A stretch of DNA of 64,000 nucleotides from Tieghemostelium lacteum. Lineage: Eukaryota > Evosea > Eumycetozoa > Dictyosteliales > Raperosteliaceae. Where the stretch lies: contig LODT01000031.1 in NCBI GenBank assembly GCA_001606155.1, positions 186,001 to 250,000 of the forward strand, given 5' to 3'. The translations under genes were made by a program, and so were the position numbers. Under the pieces are notes generated by a model. The model had not been told where the DNA came from, did not search any database, and saw only the letters and a program-made list of their open reading frames with translations. Position 1 is the stretch's first letter, and every line of letters starts with the position of its first letter. Of the stretch, positions 10,483 to 22,300 are shown piece by piece.

Positions 10483-12176
10483 ATGGAAGAGGTACCAAAA
10501 CAACCAAAAGTTCCACCTACAGTTGATTTATCAATATATAATGGTAACAAAAGATATCTACTATTGTTTCTAGCTGAGATTCAAATGTTAATGATATCAG
10601 GTATAGTATTTGGTTGGGAACCTCTACAAGATGCAATGATTCAACAAAATGTATTTTTAGATCTTTGTTCAAAAGGTGAAACTGTAGGTATACTCTTCTC
10701 TCTTTAGACAAAACCAATTAATCTTTCAAAGTTTTACTAAAACCTTAAACACAGTCATGCAAAGCACAATCGTTGAGACTTAATTTAGTTTATACAATTG
10801 GTACATTTACAGCAACTGGATCAGCATTTGTATCAGGATATATATTTGATAAAAAAGGTCCTATATGGACAAATATTATTGCTTTCGTTTTAATGGTTTT
10901 AGGATGTATAGTTTGGTATGTGGCTCAATATATCAATGATAATTTATATATATTATCATTTGCACTTATTGGAACCGGTGGTCCTGCATGTCAAGTTAGT
11001 TTATTACATATAGCGTATGTTTAGTAATGATATATCAACTTTGAAGGAAGAAACCTATTTCTAATATTATATCTACAGAAATCTATTCCCAAAAATTCAA
11101 TCATCAATTTCTAGCTCATTCTCTGGAATGTTTGTTGGATCATCATTTATTTTTAAAGTTTTTAGTATCATTGCCGAGAGATACCATATTGATATACCAG
11201 TTATATTTATGTATTATATTGCTATAAATATTCTATTATTTGTACCTACATTCTTTATGATGGATAGTAAACCTTATTTACCAATGGAGGAAATCAATAG
11301 GTTACATGCTATCTCAAATGACAATCAATCCATAAACAATCAACATGAACATCAAAATCAAAATCATCAAAATCTCAAAGAGAAATCAGCAATTCAACAA
11401 ATGTTGTCATGGCAATTCATTCTATTATGTTTGTTTATGTCATTTAATTCATTGCACGAAATATTTTATATTGGTATTGTAAATACTTTATTCACAGGTT
11501 GCTATATGTATATTTAACTTTAAATTGTCACCATTTCCAGAAATGAGTATTAATATCCATCTTTTCAAACTCAGACCAATTTTATATAGATTTTTTTAAT
11601 TATTCATGGTATTGTGGTTTATTTATGGTTCCTATTGTTGGATATATAATGTTAAAGTCAAATATATACTTGAACTCAATTTATGTAATTTCAGCTGGAT
11701 TCTTATTTGGAATTGTGGCATTAATTCCAGTAACTAAATTACAACCAGTTGGATTCATATTAGTTTCTCTTCAAAATGTATATTTATGGGCCTTCTTCTT
11801 TGTATACCTCTCAGAAGTGTATGTATATCTCTTTTTAATTTCCATTTTCAATTACTAATCAATTCTATTTGAAATATATAGATTTGGATACAATAATTAT
11901 GGCAAATTAATGGGACTTTCATCTATAGTCACTGCCCTAATTGGTTTACTAGAGGTATGTATTATCATAAATATATAATGATAATATTAGTTTTACTTAC
12001 TCCATTTTTTAATATAGTATTTATTGGTTTATCTTACATTAAATGTATTAACTTTCTTTTGGTTAAATTTGATATTGACTCTATCAAAGATACCTTTGTA
12101 TTATTTCTCCTACAAACTGTGGAAAACATACAAAAATCCAAAAGATTATCTTCCACTTAATCAAAATGATAATTAA
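10483..12176 (+). CDS. SLC43/FMP42-type major facilitator transporter
   Basis: Six exons (10483-10683, 10755-11014, 11079-11497, 11575-11818, 11882-11954, 12018-12176) join in phase to 451 residues. The joins restore family motifs: SCKAQSLRLNLVYTIGTFTA, GYIFDKKGP (the MFS loop 2-3 motif), GTGGPACQVSLLHIANLFP and FGYNNYGKLMGLSS. About 12 hydrophobic segments are present, with a hydrophilic, Asn/Gln/His-rich central loop (about residues 215-245) ending EKSAIQQMLSW. SLC43 members move large neutral amino acids, and yeast FMP42 is related; the substrate here is unproven. Introns 3 and 4 carry in-frame stops, so the short frames seen directly are exon pieces. The ATG at 10483 is preceded by an in-frame TTG only. 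Confidence 0.7.
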
Positions 12177-12294
12177 ATCATAGTGAATAGACCTTATTGG
12201 TCTTACGGAATTCTAATTTAATGTTAAAATAGTATAATTTTATGAGTTTGAGTTTATTACAAAATGAAGAAAAAAGGGGGGAAGGGGATAAGGT

Positions 12295-13994
12295 TTAGAG
12301 ATCTTGACAAGTCCAAAGTTGAGTTACAGATTTACCATTTTGTTCACCATCACCAGATACCCAATAGGCACAACCTTGTAAGAACTCGGTTGATTGATTT
12401 CCAATACCTAAAAGTGTATCAATATTTTGAATTCCATGATCAAGATGCATGACAATTAAACCACCACCATCATTACCAAAGTATTTTGTATATGGTTCTT
12501 GGTGATCACCAGTAATTGCAGTAGCTGGATCAAATGGAATCCAACCGATGGTATCACAATAAAATTCACCTTTAACATGAACTTTCTGTTCAGTTTCTGT
12601 ACCTGATACTCCATGTCTTCCAAATAACAATCTACTTGGAATACCATGTAGTCTGAAAATAGCACTTGCTAAAATACAAAATCCACCACAATCTGTGGCT
12701 CTAGCTTGAATTGAATCTGTTGCTTTTCTTCCTTTAACTTTTAATTTTTCAAAATTAGTTAGTTTCAATTTTGTGTACAAAAGTTACATTCAGATATTTA
12801 CCATCTTTAGCATAGACGTAGGAGAAGTGAATTTTAATAAATAGAAATACTCTATAACAAAAACAAAGAAGAGATTCAACAGAGCCATCAGACATTAACA
12901 TTGGATGAAGTTGGTTACTGTCTACCCATTGACGGAAAGAGGTGCTGTTGAAGTCAATGAGAGATGTTGCTTGGAGATGGTAAGCTCGCTCGTGTGGTTG
13001 TAGTTGGTTTACAGGTGGAATGAATTCACCAGGTTGAATTTTCTTGAGAGAAAGTGAGAAAAGATCAGCCTCAATTTCATAACATGCTTGAATTTGGTGT
13101 TGAGATGGACCATTACCTTTGGCAACTGCTCTAAAGAGTGAATGGTTACCAGCTTGTATGATAGATCCTCCTGCTAGTACTTGATCAGTACCAGATTGTA
13201 AGAGTTTAAGGGATGCAGTTCTAATGTTTTGACACTGAATTACAGGTGGAGCATTTGCAACAACACACCATTTCTGAACTCTCATATTTGGCATTTTATA
13301 AGTTACTAAAAGCTTGGCTTTTACGGATTTTGAAGGTTTTCTTTCAATCATAAATCTTTGGTCCCACATTTCACGATGTAATTGAAAATTGGTTAAAAGT
13401 TTCATTGCGGGTGAATTCACACTGGAGAGTGCAGAAGCACCACCTCCACCATGACTTGTATCGATATCAGAGGCCTCTAGCATTGACCATTGACCCCATT
13501 CACCTCTACCTGCATTGGCAATCAATTCACTCTTTGGATTGATACCCAAATGTGGTCCTGGTTTACCAGTTAGATTTGGTTTACCTTTGAATTGGTGTGA
13601 CATTAGACAAACTTTACCATTCTCTTGCCAAAACAATTCAAATTTACCATTAGTCTTAGCGTCTGCATTGCAAATAGCTGTCAAAGTTTCTGAAATTCCC
13701 AAAAATGCATTAGAGGATTTCGACTTCAAAGTGTAGGTTTTATCATCTGCATTCAAACCTAAAATCCAAACTGAAGGTGCTGAAGGTCCACCATCTGCAA
13801 CCACTAAATTTCCAATTATATTTTAGTTAATTCACATACACCATCCTATTGATCAAAATCTCAAAGAACAACATACATTTACCAGACACTACAGATAAAT
13901 ACCAATCTGGTGAACCATCTCTATTTTTTAAACCTTTTTTACTTCTAAGTCTAACTTCTAGACCATCTTTTAACTCAAATGGTGGATTTGTCAT
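12295..13994 (-). CDS. Beta-trefoil (fascin-like) plus transglutaminase-like protein
   Basis: Three exons (13994-13883, 13803-12802, 12737-12295; introns 79 and 64 nt) give 518 residues. Residues 1-110 (LEVRLRSKKG, YTLKSKSSNAFLGIS, HLGINPKSE) have the short repeated strand pattern of a fascin/actin-crosslinking beta-trefoil. The middle part is beta-rich. The C-terminal part is a transglutaminase/protease-like fold with a complete candidate triad: Cys388 (TDCGGFC), His425 (HVKGEFY) and Asp441 (GWIPFDP). The intron 2 join (YAKD to VKGRKATDS) puts the catalytic Cys in the usual place. It has no signal peptide and is probably cytosolic. Activity could be crosslinking, proteolysis or deamidation; the family label does not tell. 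The ATG lies 73 nt upstream of intron-retaining noise, and the GT donors are gtaaat type. Confidence 0.7.
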
Positions 13995-14122
13995 TATGTG
14001 AAAAATTACAATTATCTAAACGCCAATCAATGACTATTGAAAATAAAAAGTGGGAAAAGAAGAAGTCTGTAGATTTTTTATTGAAAATGTAAAAAAAATT
14101 GCTTAGATATTTAGGAATTAAA

Positions 14123-14449
14123 TTAATTACTGGTTTGTTGACTAATAGTAGTTGTGGATGTAGTTGGTTGTGGTTGTAATGGTCTTGGTGGTTCATCATT
14201 TTCATCATTAGAGCTTTTTCTCTTTGAAAGATAGCATTTATTGGAGAAATGAATGAACTTTTGCAGTCTTTTGTAGAGGCTTTATTGTGATTTCAAATAG
14301 TATTAGTGGTAATGAAAATAATGAAGTCAATGATTATCAATATCTGTTCCTGATCTCATAGATTTCCGTTATGAAACTGATGCTCTTACAAAACAAGAAT
14401 CTTGTTGAATTTGATGGTGTAATTGATTCTTAACAATAATATCTCTCAT
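14123..14449 (-). CDS. Putative two-exon microprotein gene
   Basis: A small reading frame hidden by an intron. Exon 1 (14449-14390) reads MRDIIVKNQLHHQIQQDSCF and ends at a good donor (gtaaga). Exon 2 (14257-14123) follows an ag acceptor in phase 0 and reads FIHFSNKCYLSKRKSSNDEN, continuing to a Pro/Thr/Gln-rich tail ending ISQQTSN. The total is 64 residues. An alternative acceptor slightly upstream would add LYKRLQK. It shares a 334-bp divergent spacer with the TMEM87-like gene. No family recognised. Support is codon composition and splice signals only, and the 132-nt intron is longer than its neighbours. Confidence 0.4.
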
Positions 14450-14783
14450 AAAATTTTTATCATCTATTATTAATGTTTGTTATTTAATCGTTAATTGTTA
14501 TTATTAGTTTATTCAATTGTTATAAAAACAATGTTAAAAACTAATTCTTAAAACATTTACATTTCAGAAATCTAATTATCAAATGATTTTTTAGTTTTTG
14601 GAAGATTTTTAATCAAATTTATCAGATCGGTAATTAAAATAAAATATCTGATTTCGTATCTCATAATGTACATCCTTTTAAAAAAATAAATAAAATGAAT
14701 TGAAATTTTAGATCTGTTTTATTTTTTAAAATTTTTTTTATCATTATTCTTTATTTTATTTTAAAATTAATTATAATATAATA
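14450..14783. promoter_or_regulatory. Divergent intergenic promoter region
   Basis: These 334 bases lie between the small minus-strand gene and the 7-TM gene. The region is very AT-rich with T runs (14721-14745) and several TTATT/AATAA repeats. I see no coding potential and no recognisable factor site. Confidence 0.35.
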
Positions 14784-16605
14784 ATGCGTATCTATATAAA
14801 CACTCGTAATTATTTATTACTATTGGTGTTAATGGTAATAAGTAATAGTAATTATAGAGTGGAATGCAGTATATGGCCAATAACATATACATCACAGATT
14901 GCAATAGATTCGCCAGGATCAGTACAGGTACCTCCTGGAACATGGTCAAACCAGTCACCTGGAAATGGTAGATCTTTTATACAGGTTGACGCAAATTTAA
15001 CAGTACCAAATCCAGATACAGTAGATTTAGTCAATCATCAGGCTAGTGTTGATATCATTATTCTAAAGAATTCTGAATCCTCTAGTTTAGGTACACCTGT
15101 AGCTTCTTCTTCAGTTTTATGTTGTTCACAAACACTAATTCAACAAGGTAAATGTACTAATTTAGGTTCTGCCATTCTAAGAAATGCAAATTACACGATG
15201 ACTGAATATGACGACTACATAGATGTGCATGCACAAGTTGGAAATGTTCAAACACATCATATAGTTTTAACTAAAATCTCATCTATACATCCAGTTGTAA
15301 ATGTACCACTTGTAAGTTTGTTCTCCCTTCCTCTTCCTCCTTTTAAACATTTAATATTACTTAAAACTTTAGATTTTAATGCATATATTATATACAATAT
15401 AAATATAGATGTTTAATGTAACAGAGAAAGGACTTTACAATGTAATTGCAATTAGTTGTTGGAAGTATGTATCACCACAATCAAGTACTGAGATTTCAAT
15501 TAGTGGTACACTTACTTTTATGAACCCATTTGGTTATCTATCTGCTAATTTGTTCCCAACTCTATATGTATGTTTTTTTTTATGTTTTTAAGAATTTATG
15601 TTAGAATAAGGACTGTATTAACAAATTAGGGTTTATAATAGTCAAATTTAGTAATTTCACTTTTATATGTATTATTGGGTGTTTTGTGGCTAATTTATTG
15701 CTATAAATATAAGAACACACTATTATACATTCACTATTGGATTGCACTTTCTATAGTATTGGGATTCTTGGAGTCTATTGTAGACTATGGTACACTTAGC
15801 AAATGGAATAAAATTGGTGAGTTTTCAGTTACAGGTTTGGTATTTACAACACTGATTGGAACATTAAAAAGAGCATTTGGAAGATCACTAGTACTTTTAG
15901 TTGCCATGGGATATTCAATTGTAGTACCAACCATATCCAAAGCAAACAAAATCAAAGTTATAGGATTGACAGTTTTATATTTTGTCACTAGAGGTATTCA
16001 ATATTTTATTGAAAACTATCCTACACCCTCCAATGCCGCTGAGATTTCCTACATATTCTTAACACTACCAGTATCCATATTGGATGCCTGTTTCTATTGG
16101 TTAATTTTCCTCTCATTTATGAGTACAATGGAAACCCTTAAAAACAATAACCAATCCATCAAATTACAAATGTATAAAAACTTTTTATACATTTTAGTTT
16201 ACTATGCTGTTATTGTTGTCATTTTAGTTATCATTCAAATGTAAGTTTTAAATATATATCTATAAACCTAATTCACCAATTCTAATATATTTTTAAATGG
16301 ATAATAGGATAATGAATTGGGCTTGTACAATAGATACTATTGCAACTGCTACATGGGTATTTGAAATTGTTTGGGATTATACCTACTTTAGTATTCTTTT
16401 GGCAATTTGTAAGATTTGGAGACCATCTGAAAACAACCAAAAATATGCATACAGCGAAATTAACCTAAATGATGGTGATATGGTCATTCATTCTATTGGT
16501 GATGATGATGATAATGGTCAAATTGAATCCATTGATGATAATATCATTTCAATGACACCAAATGAAGAAAGGGAACAAAACAAAAATGGTAATGTATACA
16601 TTTGA
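14784..16605 (+). CDS. TMEM87/GPR107 (lung 7-TM) family membrane protein
   Basis: Four exons (14784-15311, 15409-15567, 15642-16240, 16308-16605) give 527 residues. An N-terminal signal peptide (LLLLVLMVISNS) leads into a lumenal domain of about 230 residues with Cys pairs (VLCCSQ, GKCTN). The conserved entry NPFGYLSANLFP follows, then seven predicted helices including LLYVLLGVLWLIYCYKYK, YWIALSIVLGFLESIVDYG and TLIGTLKRAFGRSLVLLVAM (the family's 'LK+...R.LVL' helix). The acidic cytoplasmic tail is INLNDGDMVIHSIGDDDD. Members are GOST-fold Golgi/endosome proteins implicated in trafficking. TMEM87 fits slightly better than GPR107. All three introns are gtaagt/gtatgt and in phase. Confidence 0.75.
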
Positions 16606-16901
16606 TAAAAAAAAAAAAACAATACGTATATATAATTGTTATTAACTCATTGGATTTCTTCCTTAATATCTAGAAATTCTAAATTCATTTTTCAAATTGT
16701 AAGATAAAATTTTCAAATCGAATAACTTAGATATATATACATATTTTTCAATAAAGTATGAAAACCATACTTCTTTTTAGATATTTTAGAAACTGATTTC
16801 TGCAGATTCCATTCAGATTTTTGATTTTTTTTTTTTTAAATCATTTATACAAAAGCAAGTGAAAATATCACAAATGAGTTTAGACTATACGCTCTATAAA
16901 G

Positions 16902-18391
16902 ATGTCAAAGAGTAATAATAGTAATAATAACAGTAATAGTATTATATTATTCAACTCAAAAATTGTAACTGGTCCTGATAAAGGTTTACTCATTTTTACA
17001 TATATATTAATATTGGTTCCTTCAATATTATTTTCTACTGAAATGTATGAACTCTTCAATATATTGATTTATAAATTGGATTGTATTAACTTTAATTCCT
17101 TAACTATAGAGTACCAATACAAATTTCAATATCAATAGCACCAGTAATCATATTTTATTATATTTTAGGAATTATATTAGTAACATTAACGTTATGTTCA
17201 TTTACAGATCCTGGTATTATTCCAAGATCACCTCCATTGAATTCCACAAGTAAATTTATAAATTCACAAGGAAATTATGGTGATGAATTTCGTCACCAAT
17301 CGAAAAATCAAATGAAAGTTTCACCTTCATCTATAGCGTTATTGTCAAGTAGTCAATCTACAGATCAATTAGATTTAATATCAACAACTGCTTCGAGAAA
17401 TAATAGTAGTATAAATAATAACGGTATTACTGCTATTGATATTGAAGATAGTTGTGATGAGGATAACAGTAATACAAGTACATCAGATGACACAACCAAT
17501 CTCTCTATATCACCAAGTTCATCTATGCAATTTAACGAACAACAAAAACCAAACAAAACCGTAATTGTAAATAATATACCAGTAATTATAAAATATTGTC
17601 GTAAATATCTTTAACCCCACACACCACACTTTCACACCCCACTTTTAAAAAAAACCCATCATGTATTAACTTATTACTTTGACTCCCCAGGAACATGTAA
17701 ATTCTATAGATCACCTAGAGTATCTCATTGTGCAACATGTAATAATTGTGTAGCTAGATTTGATCATCATTGTGGGTGGTTAGGGAATTGTATAGGTGAA
17801 AGAAACTATAGATATTTTATAGTATTTCTATACTCAGCATCATTGAATACAATGTTTTTATTTTCAATGTCGATTTATCATTTGGTTTTAATAGTAAATA
17901 ACTCCAAACCTTCAGATTCCACTTCATTTTCATCTTCATCTTCATCTTCATCTACATCTATATCTTCATCTTCCAATTCAATGGAAGGACCTAATGCATT
18001 AGATTTTATATTTAAAAGTACAAGAGGAATAGTACTATCGGCACTAGCATGTCTATGCGTTTTAATCTCCATTGGGTTACTTCTTCTAACTGTTTACCAC
18101 ACTAAATTAATTCTAAAGAATATGACAACACATGAAGATATCTATTATTCCAATTTCATAGACTCCACTTCTTCGGAACAACACAAAAGTAGTGATAATA
18201 GTGGTGAAAATAACAATAACAATAATAATAATAATAATAATGATAATACCACAGCACAACCACACACACCACTACATCCATACAATAGGGGTAAAATGAA
18301 AAATGTGGTTGAGATATTTTTCAAACCAACTTTTTCTTTTCTCAACTTTTTGCCATCAACCCTCATTCATCACAACCTAATTAAGAATTGA
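16902..18391 (+). CDS. DHHC-type protein S-palmitoyltransferase
   Basis: Three exons (16902-17044, 17110-17600, 17691-18391) give 444 residues. TM1 and TM2 flank exon 1-2, followed by the conserved [10 protein letters not shown] long Ser/Asn-rich cytosolic insert precedes the cysteine-rich domain: [17 protein letters not shown], then [20 protein letters not shown]. The catalytic Cys is in DHHC; the usual Pro after it (DHHCPW) is Gly here. TM3 and TM4 follow, with a Ser-rich lumenal loop between them, then the cytoplasmic TT.E-type motif ([11 protein letters not shown]) and an N11 run. The enzyme transfers palmitate to cysteines of membrane proteins; substrate and compartment are unknown. Intron 2 (17601-17690) is unusually CA-rich for this genome. 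Confidence 0.85.
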
Positions 18392-18394
18392 TTA

Positions 18395-19343
18395 TTAGAC
18401 AGGTAAAAACATTCATCTGCCCCAGCCAATTGGGTTTGCTTTTGTACATAAATTTAAAAAAAATTTTTGTGAAATAAAAAAAATTTGAAAGAGAGTTAGA
18501 TTATCGTTGTTGGTTCAATCTATCATTTACAGATGAAGCATTTTTATGATTTGATTTATTTATTGGGCTTTTTAGTTTGCCAAACTCTTCATCATCTCTA
18601 CTAAAAAAAAAACTTATATTTATAAAATATTCATAAGAATCTAAATATAACTGTGGGATTTTTGTGATATAGTGGAGATAAAATCTCATTGGTAGTCATT
18701 GTGTGAAATAATTTTAAATTTCTAATTATTTTTTTTTTTTTTACAAACACTGATACAAGGTATAGATTTATCACCATCTCATTACCTCCAATTCCCTCTT
18801 TTTTATGTCACGTACACCTTTATACAATCTAAAAACACTTATCCAAAAAAGATAAGAAAAAAAAAAAAAAAAAAAAAAATCAAAACTCAATTTCATTTCT
18901 AAAAATATTTATATAAATTAAATTTAATTAATTTAATTTAATAGTTTTTCACATTTTTCCACTACACTAAAGACAACTTTTAAAAAAAAAAAAAAACAAG
19001 ATATCAAGCTCTCAATATACAATTATAAATTATATACATGTATAGATATTTCACAATTAAAATTTTACTATAAAAATAGTTGTTGAAATTTCCTCAAATT
19101 CATTGCCATTGAGAGAGTGTGTGGAAATTCAAACACAACAATAGTATTATTAAAAATTTTTTATATACCACACACCACTGTTCACCTACCCCCCAATCGA
19201 CAGAATTATTATTATAAAAACTTTATATTCACATAAAAACCTAAACACTCAAGTAATTTCAAATAAAACCAAACATATATAGGAGATAGAGATATAGAGA
19301 TAGAGAGAGTAAACAAACAGGACAGAGGACAAATAGAAGACGA
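18395..19343. other. Long intergenic region upstream of the histidine kinase
   Basis: About 950 bases between the DHHC gene and the kinase start. It contains a small possible minus-strand gene (18501-18689). The rest is very AT-rich with A runs of 20 or more bases (around 18859-18881) and 14 bases (18980-18995). A CA/C-rich block lies at 19167-19200 (CCACACACCACTG, CTACCCCCCAAT), and a purine-rich GAGATA repeat at 19281-19335 is probably in the 5' UTR. The CA-rich block resembles dictyostelid G-box/CAE-type sites in composition only. Confidence 0.4.
18501..18689 (-). CDS. Possible microprotein gene
   Basis: An open frame of 62 residues. Its second half is hydrophilic and coding-like (RDDEEFGKLKSPINKSNHKN, then ASSVNDRLNQQR). 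The first half has a plausible 51-nt intron (gttata...ttttttag) whose removal stays in phase and shortens the product to about 45 residues (MRFYLHYITKIPHRDDEEF). The family is unknown. The spacing, beyond the end of the DHHC gene and in the opposite direction, allows an independent gene, but support is only composition. Confidence 0.3.
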   Translation of the reverse strand: MRFYLHYITKIPQLYLDSYEYFINISFFFSRDDEEFGKLKSPINKSNHKNASSVNDRLNQQR

Positions 19344-22300
19344 ATGCTCTATTTGGAAATTTTAAAGAAGCTAAGTACGGCTGTTTGGCTATTTGATATA
19401 GAGAATAAACAATTAGTTTGGGGTAACCCAGCAGCAGCACAATTATGGGATGCATCATCGATAGAACAACTATTGATGAGAGATTTCTCATCTGACATGT
19501 CACTAGCAACAGAGATTCGACTTAAAGGCTACCTGGAGGAGTTCAAATTGGGTCTTTCAAAGATCCAAAATTGGACATTTTACCCAAATGGAAAGGGACC
19601 TTTACCTGTAATAATTAAATCCAGTGGAATTATGGTCAGCCTTCAAGAGACTATTGAATTGGGTCTGAAGGAAGTCAGTTCGAGATTCTATACACTGGGT
19701 ATCGAACCACCACAGGAGAGAATGCTCATGATGGTTGAAGCATTTTCTGATCAGAAAGGTTTTGAGTCAGAGAAAAACAAAGATTTACTACGTTCCATTG
19801 AGGCACTTAGACACACACCTGTAATGATATCCTATTTTGATGCATCGGATAGCAGTGGAAATATTCTCATTCAAAATCCTTCAAGTCTTGAAGTTTTTGG
19901 AAACAGTATACATTTTAAGGATATGTTTGTGTATCCGCAGGAATCGGAATTTGTCTATAATAGATTGGTTCACGAAGAGAATGGCGGTGTCTACCGAGGT
20001 GATCTCTTAATGAAGACACTCAATGGTAACCAATGGCATCGTATTGATGCAAGACTCTCGAGAGACCCTGTAACAGGAAACAAAGGTATAGTTATAAGTC
20101 ATTCTAATATTCATGAACTTCGAATTTATCAAGAGATTTTGGAAGAGAATGAAAAACGTCTTCAAGAAGCACAAGAGATTGCAAATTTGGGAAGTTGGGA
20201 ATGGGATCTTATTGAAAAGAGCACTAAGGTCTCTAAACAGCTTTTTAGAATCTTTGGTATAGATCCACATGAAATTGATGTTGGTATGAATTTTCCAGAG
20301 TTAGTTAAAGATTTAGAGGCTGTTGATATATTACCTTTGATATTTAAAGCCATTGAATCAAAATCAAGTTTTGAATTCTCTCATAGAATTAAAAGAAAGA
20401 ACGATGACAGTTTTAGAATTTTACATGTAAAGTCAGTATAGCTACTAGATTTGGAAATTTATTTGAATTTTATATTAATATAAAATTAAATTTGCAACAG
20501 GGGAGAGGTATTATTGAATAATGAATCATTACCAATTCGAGTTTTGGGTATTTCACATGATATCACAGATATTCAAATGGCAAGAGAAAAGATTGAAGAG
20601 GAGAGTAAATTTGTAGAGGCTCTGATTGGTTGTTTAAAAGCTGGTATTGTAGCTTGTAATAGTAAAGGTGATTTAACACATTTTAATAAGGCAGCTCAAT
20701 CACTTCACGGATTAGAACTGTCTGAGAAAACCAATAGAGTTGATTTATTTAGTAAAATATTGACTTGTTATAAGAAGGATCCAGTGATGTCTGCTGAAGA
20801 TTTAGAAATTACAAAACTGAATCTCGAAGAGGGTAAAGAAGAGGAAGATAACGAAGTGAAATCTAATATACCTATACTAAGAGCTCTAAGAGGTGAAACT
20901 ATAATAGATGATGAGATTAGCATTACTCCATATGGCTCACCTGAGAATCAAGAGCATGTGGTGTTGGCAAGTGGACAGGAAATTGTAACTAAAGATGGTA
21001 AAAGTGTTGGAGCTGTTATAGTACTACATGATATAACTGAGAGAAAACATGTTGAAGAAGAACTTAGAAAAGCTACTGAAACAGCTCAACATGCCAATCA
21101 GATAAAATCAGAGTTTCTTGCAAACATTTCACATGAGATTCTGTCACCTATGAACAGTATCTTAGGTCTAGTTGCATTGTGTCTTGATAACCATCTACCA
21201 AAGAATATTAAAGATAATCTAGAAGATGTATTTGACTCTTCACAGAATCTATTGATTCTACTTCAACAGATACTGGATTTCAATAACTTGGAATCCCATC
21301 GTCTCATATTTAAACCCAACCAATTCAAACTACGAACTACATTATATTCAATTCTTCAGTTATTCTATCGTAGAATAATTGAAAAGAAAGTGAATGTCAC
21401 TTGTAATATAGATCCACAAGTACCCGATGACCTCTTTGGTGAAGAATCTCGACTCAAACAGATACTGCTAAATCTCATTGATAACAGTATTAAATTTTCG
21501 TCACCCCTCAACCCCTCGAATTTTGTAAATATAACTGTAAAACTATTGAGCAAATCAGAGAATCAGAAGCTTATTGCTTCACTCCCATCTCCAAGTTTGC
21601 ATCAAACCCACTCGAGATCGAATAGTTTTGATCAACATTACCAAAAACTTCCAGATTTGACTTATGACTCGGACCAGAGTGATAGTGGTAGTGTATCAAG
21701 TCATGATGAGGGCTCTCAGATTACCATTCAGTTCTCTATTCAGGATAACGGTATTGGTGTACCATCTGACAAACATAAATACATTTTTGATAATTTCTTC
21801 CAAGTTGATGGTAGTTACACTAGAACTCGTGGTGGTATTGGACTGGGTTTATCTATATCTTATATGCTAGCTCAAAGATTTGGAGGTAATATGTGGTTTG
21901 AATCTGAGAATAACAAAGGTTCTACATTTCATTTTACCATTAATATCAAGAAATTACCTCCCATGGATTCTGATCCAACTAATGGTATACAAACATTTTC
22001 AATTAACCCTCATAGTCCAAGTCATACTATACATACAAGTAGTCCATTTACACCAAGACCCTCAAGTGCAACTGCAGCTTTACACAGCTCAAACAGTACT
22101 AATGAGTTAATTCTCATTAAACAGAAACTTCAAGGTATAGCCTATCCAACTGAACTTGTAAATAGAATATCATCCATATGTAATCCAAAGTCGATTACAA
22201 GTTCAACACCACCAACACCTACAACTGGTACCACACCTACTCTACCTTCTTTTACATGTTTCCCAATACCACCCATTAGCAGTGTAAAATACCAGAGTAA

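Noticed and set aside
12264-12452. Plus-strand frame at the 3' end of the transglutaminase-like gene
   Set aside because: It overlaps the well-supported minus-strand coding exon and has no independent support.
18859-18881. Long A run as a possible retroposed poly(A) tail
   Set aside because: Homopolymer A/T runs are common in every spacer of this window, and no element body or target-site duplication accompanies it.
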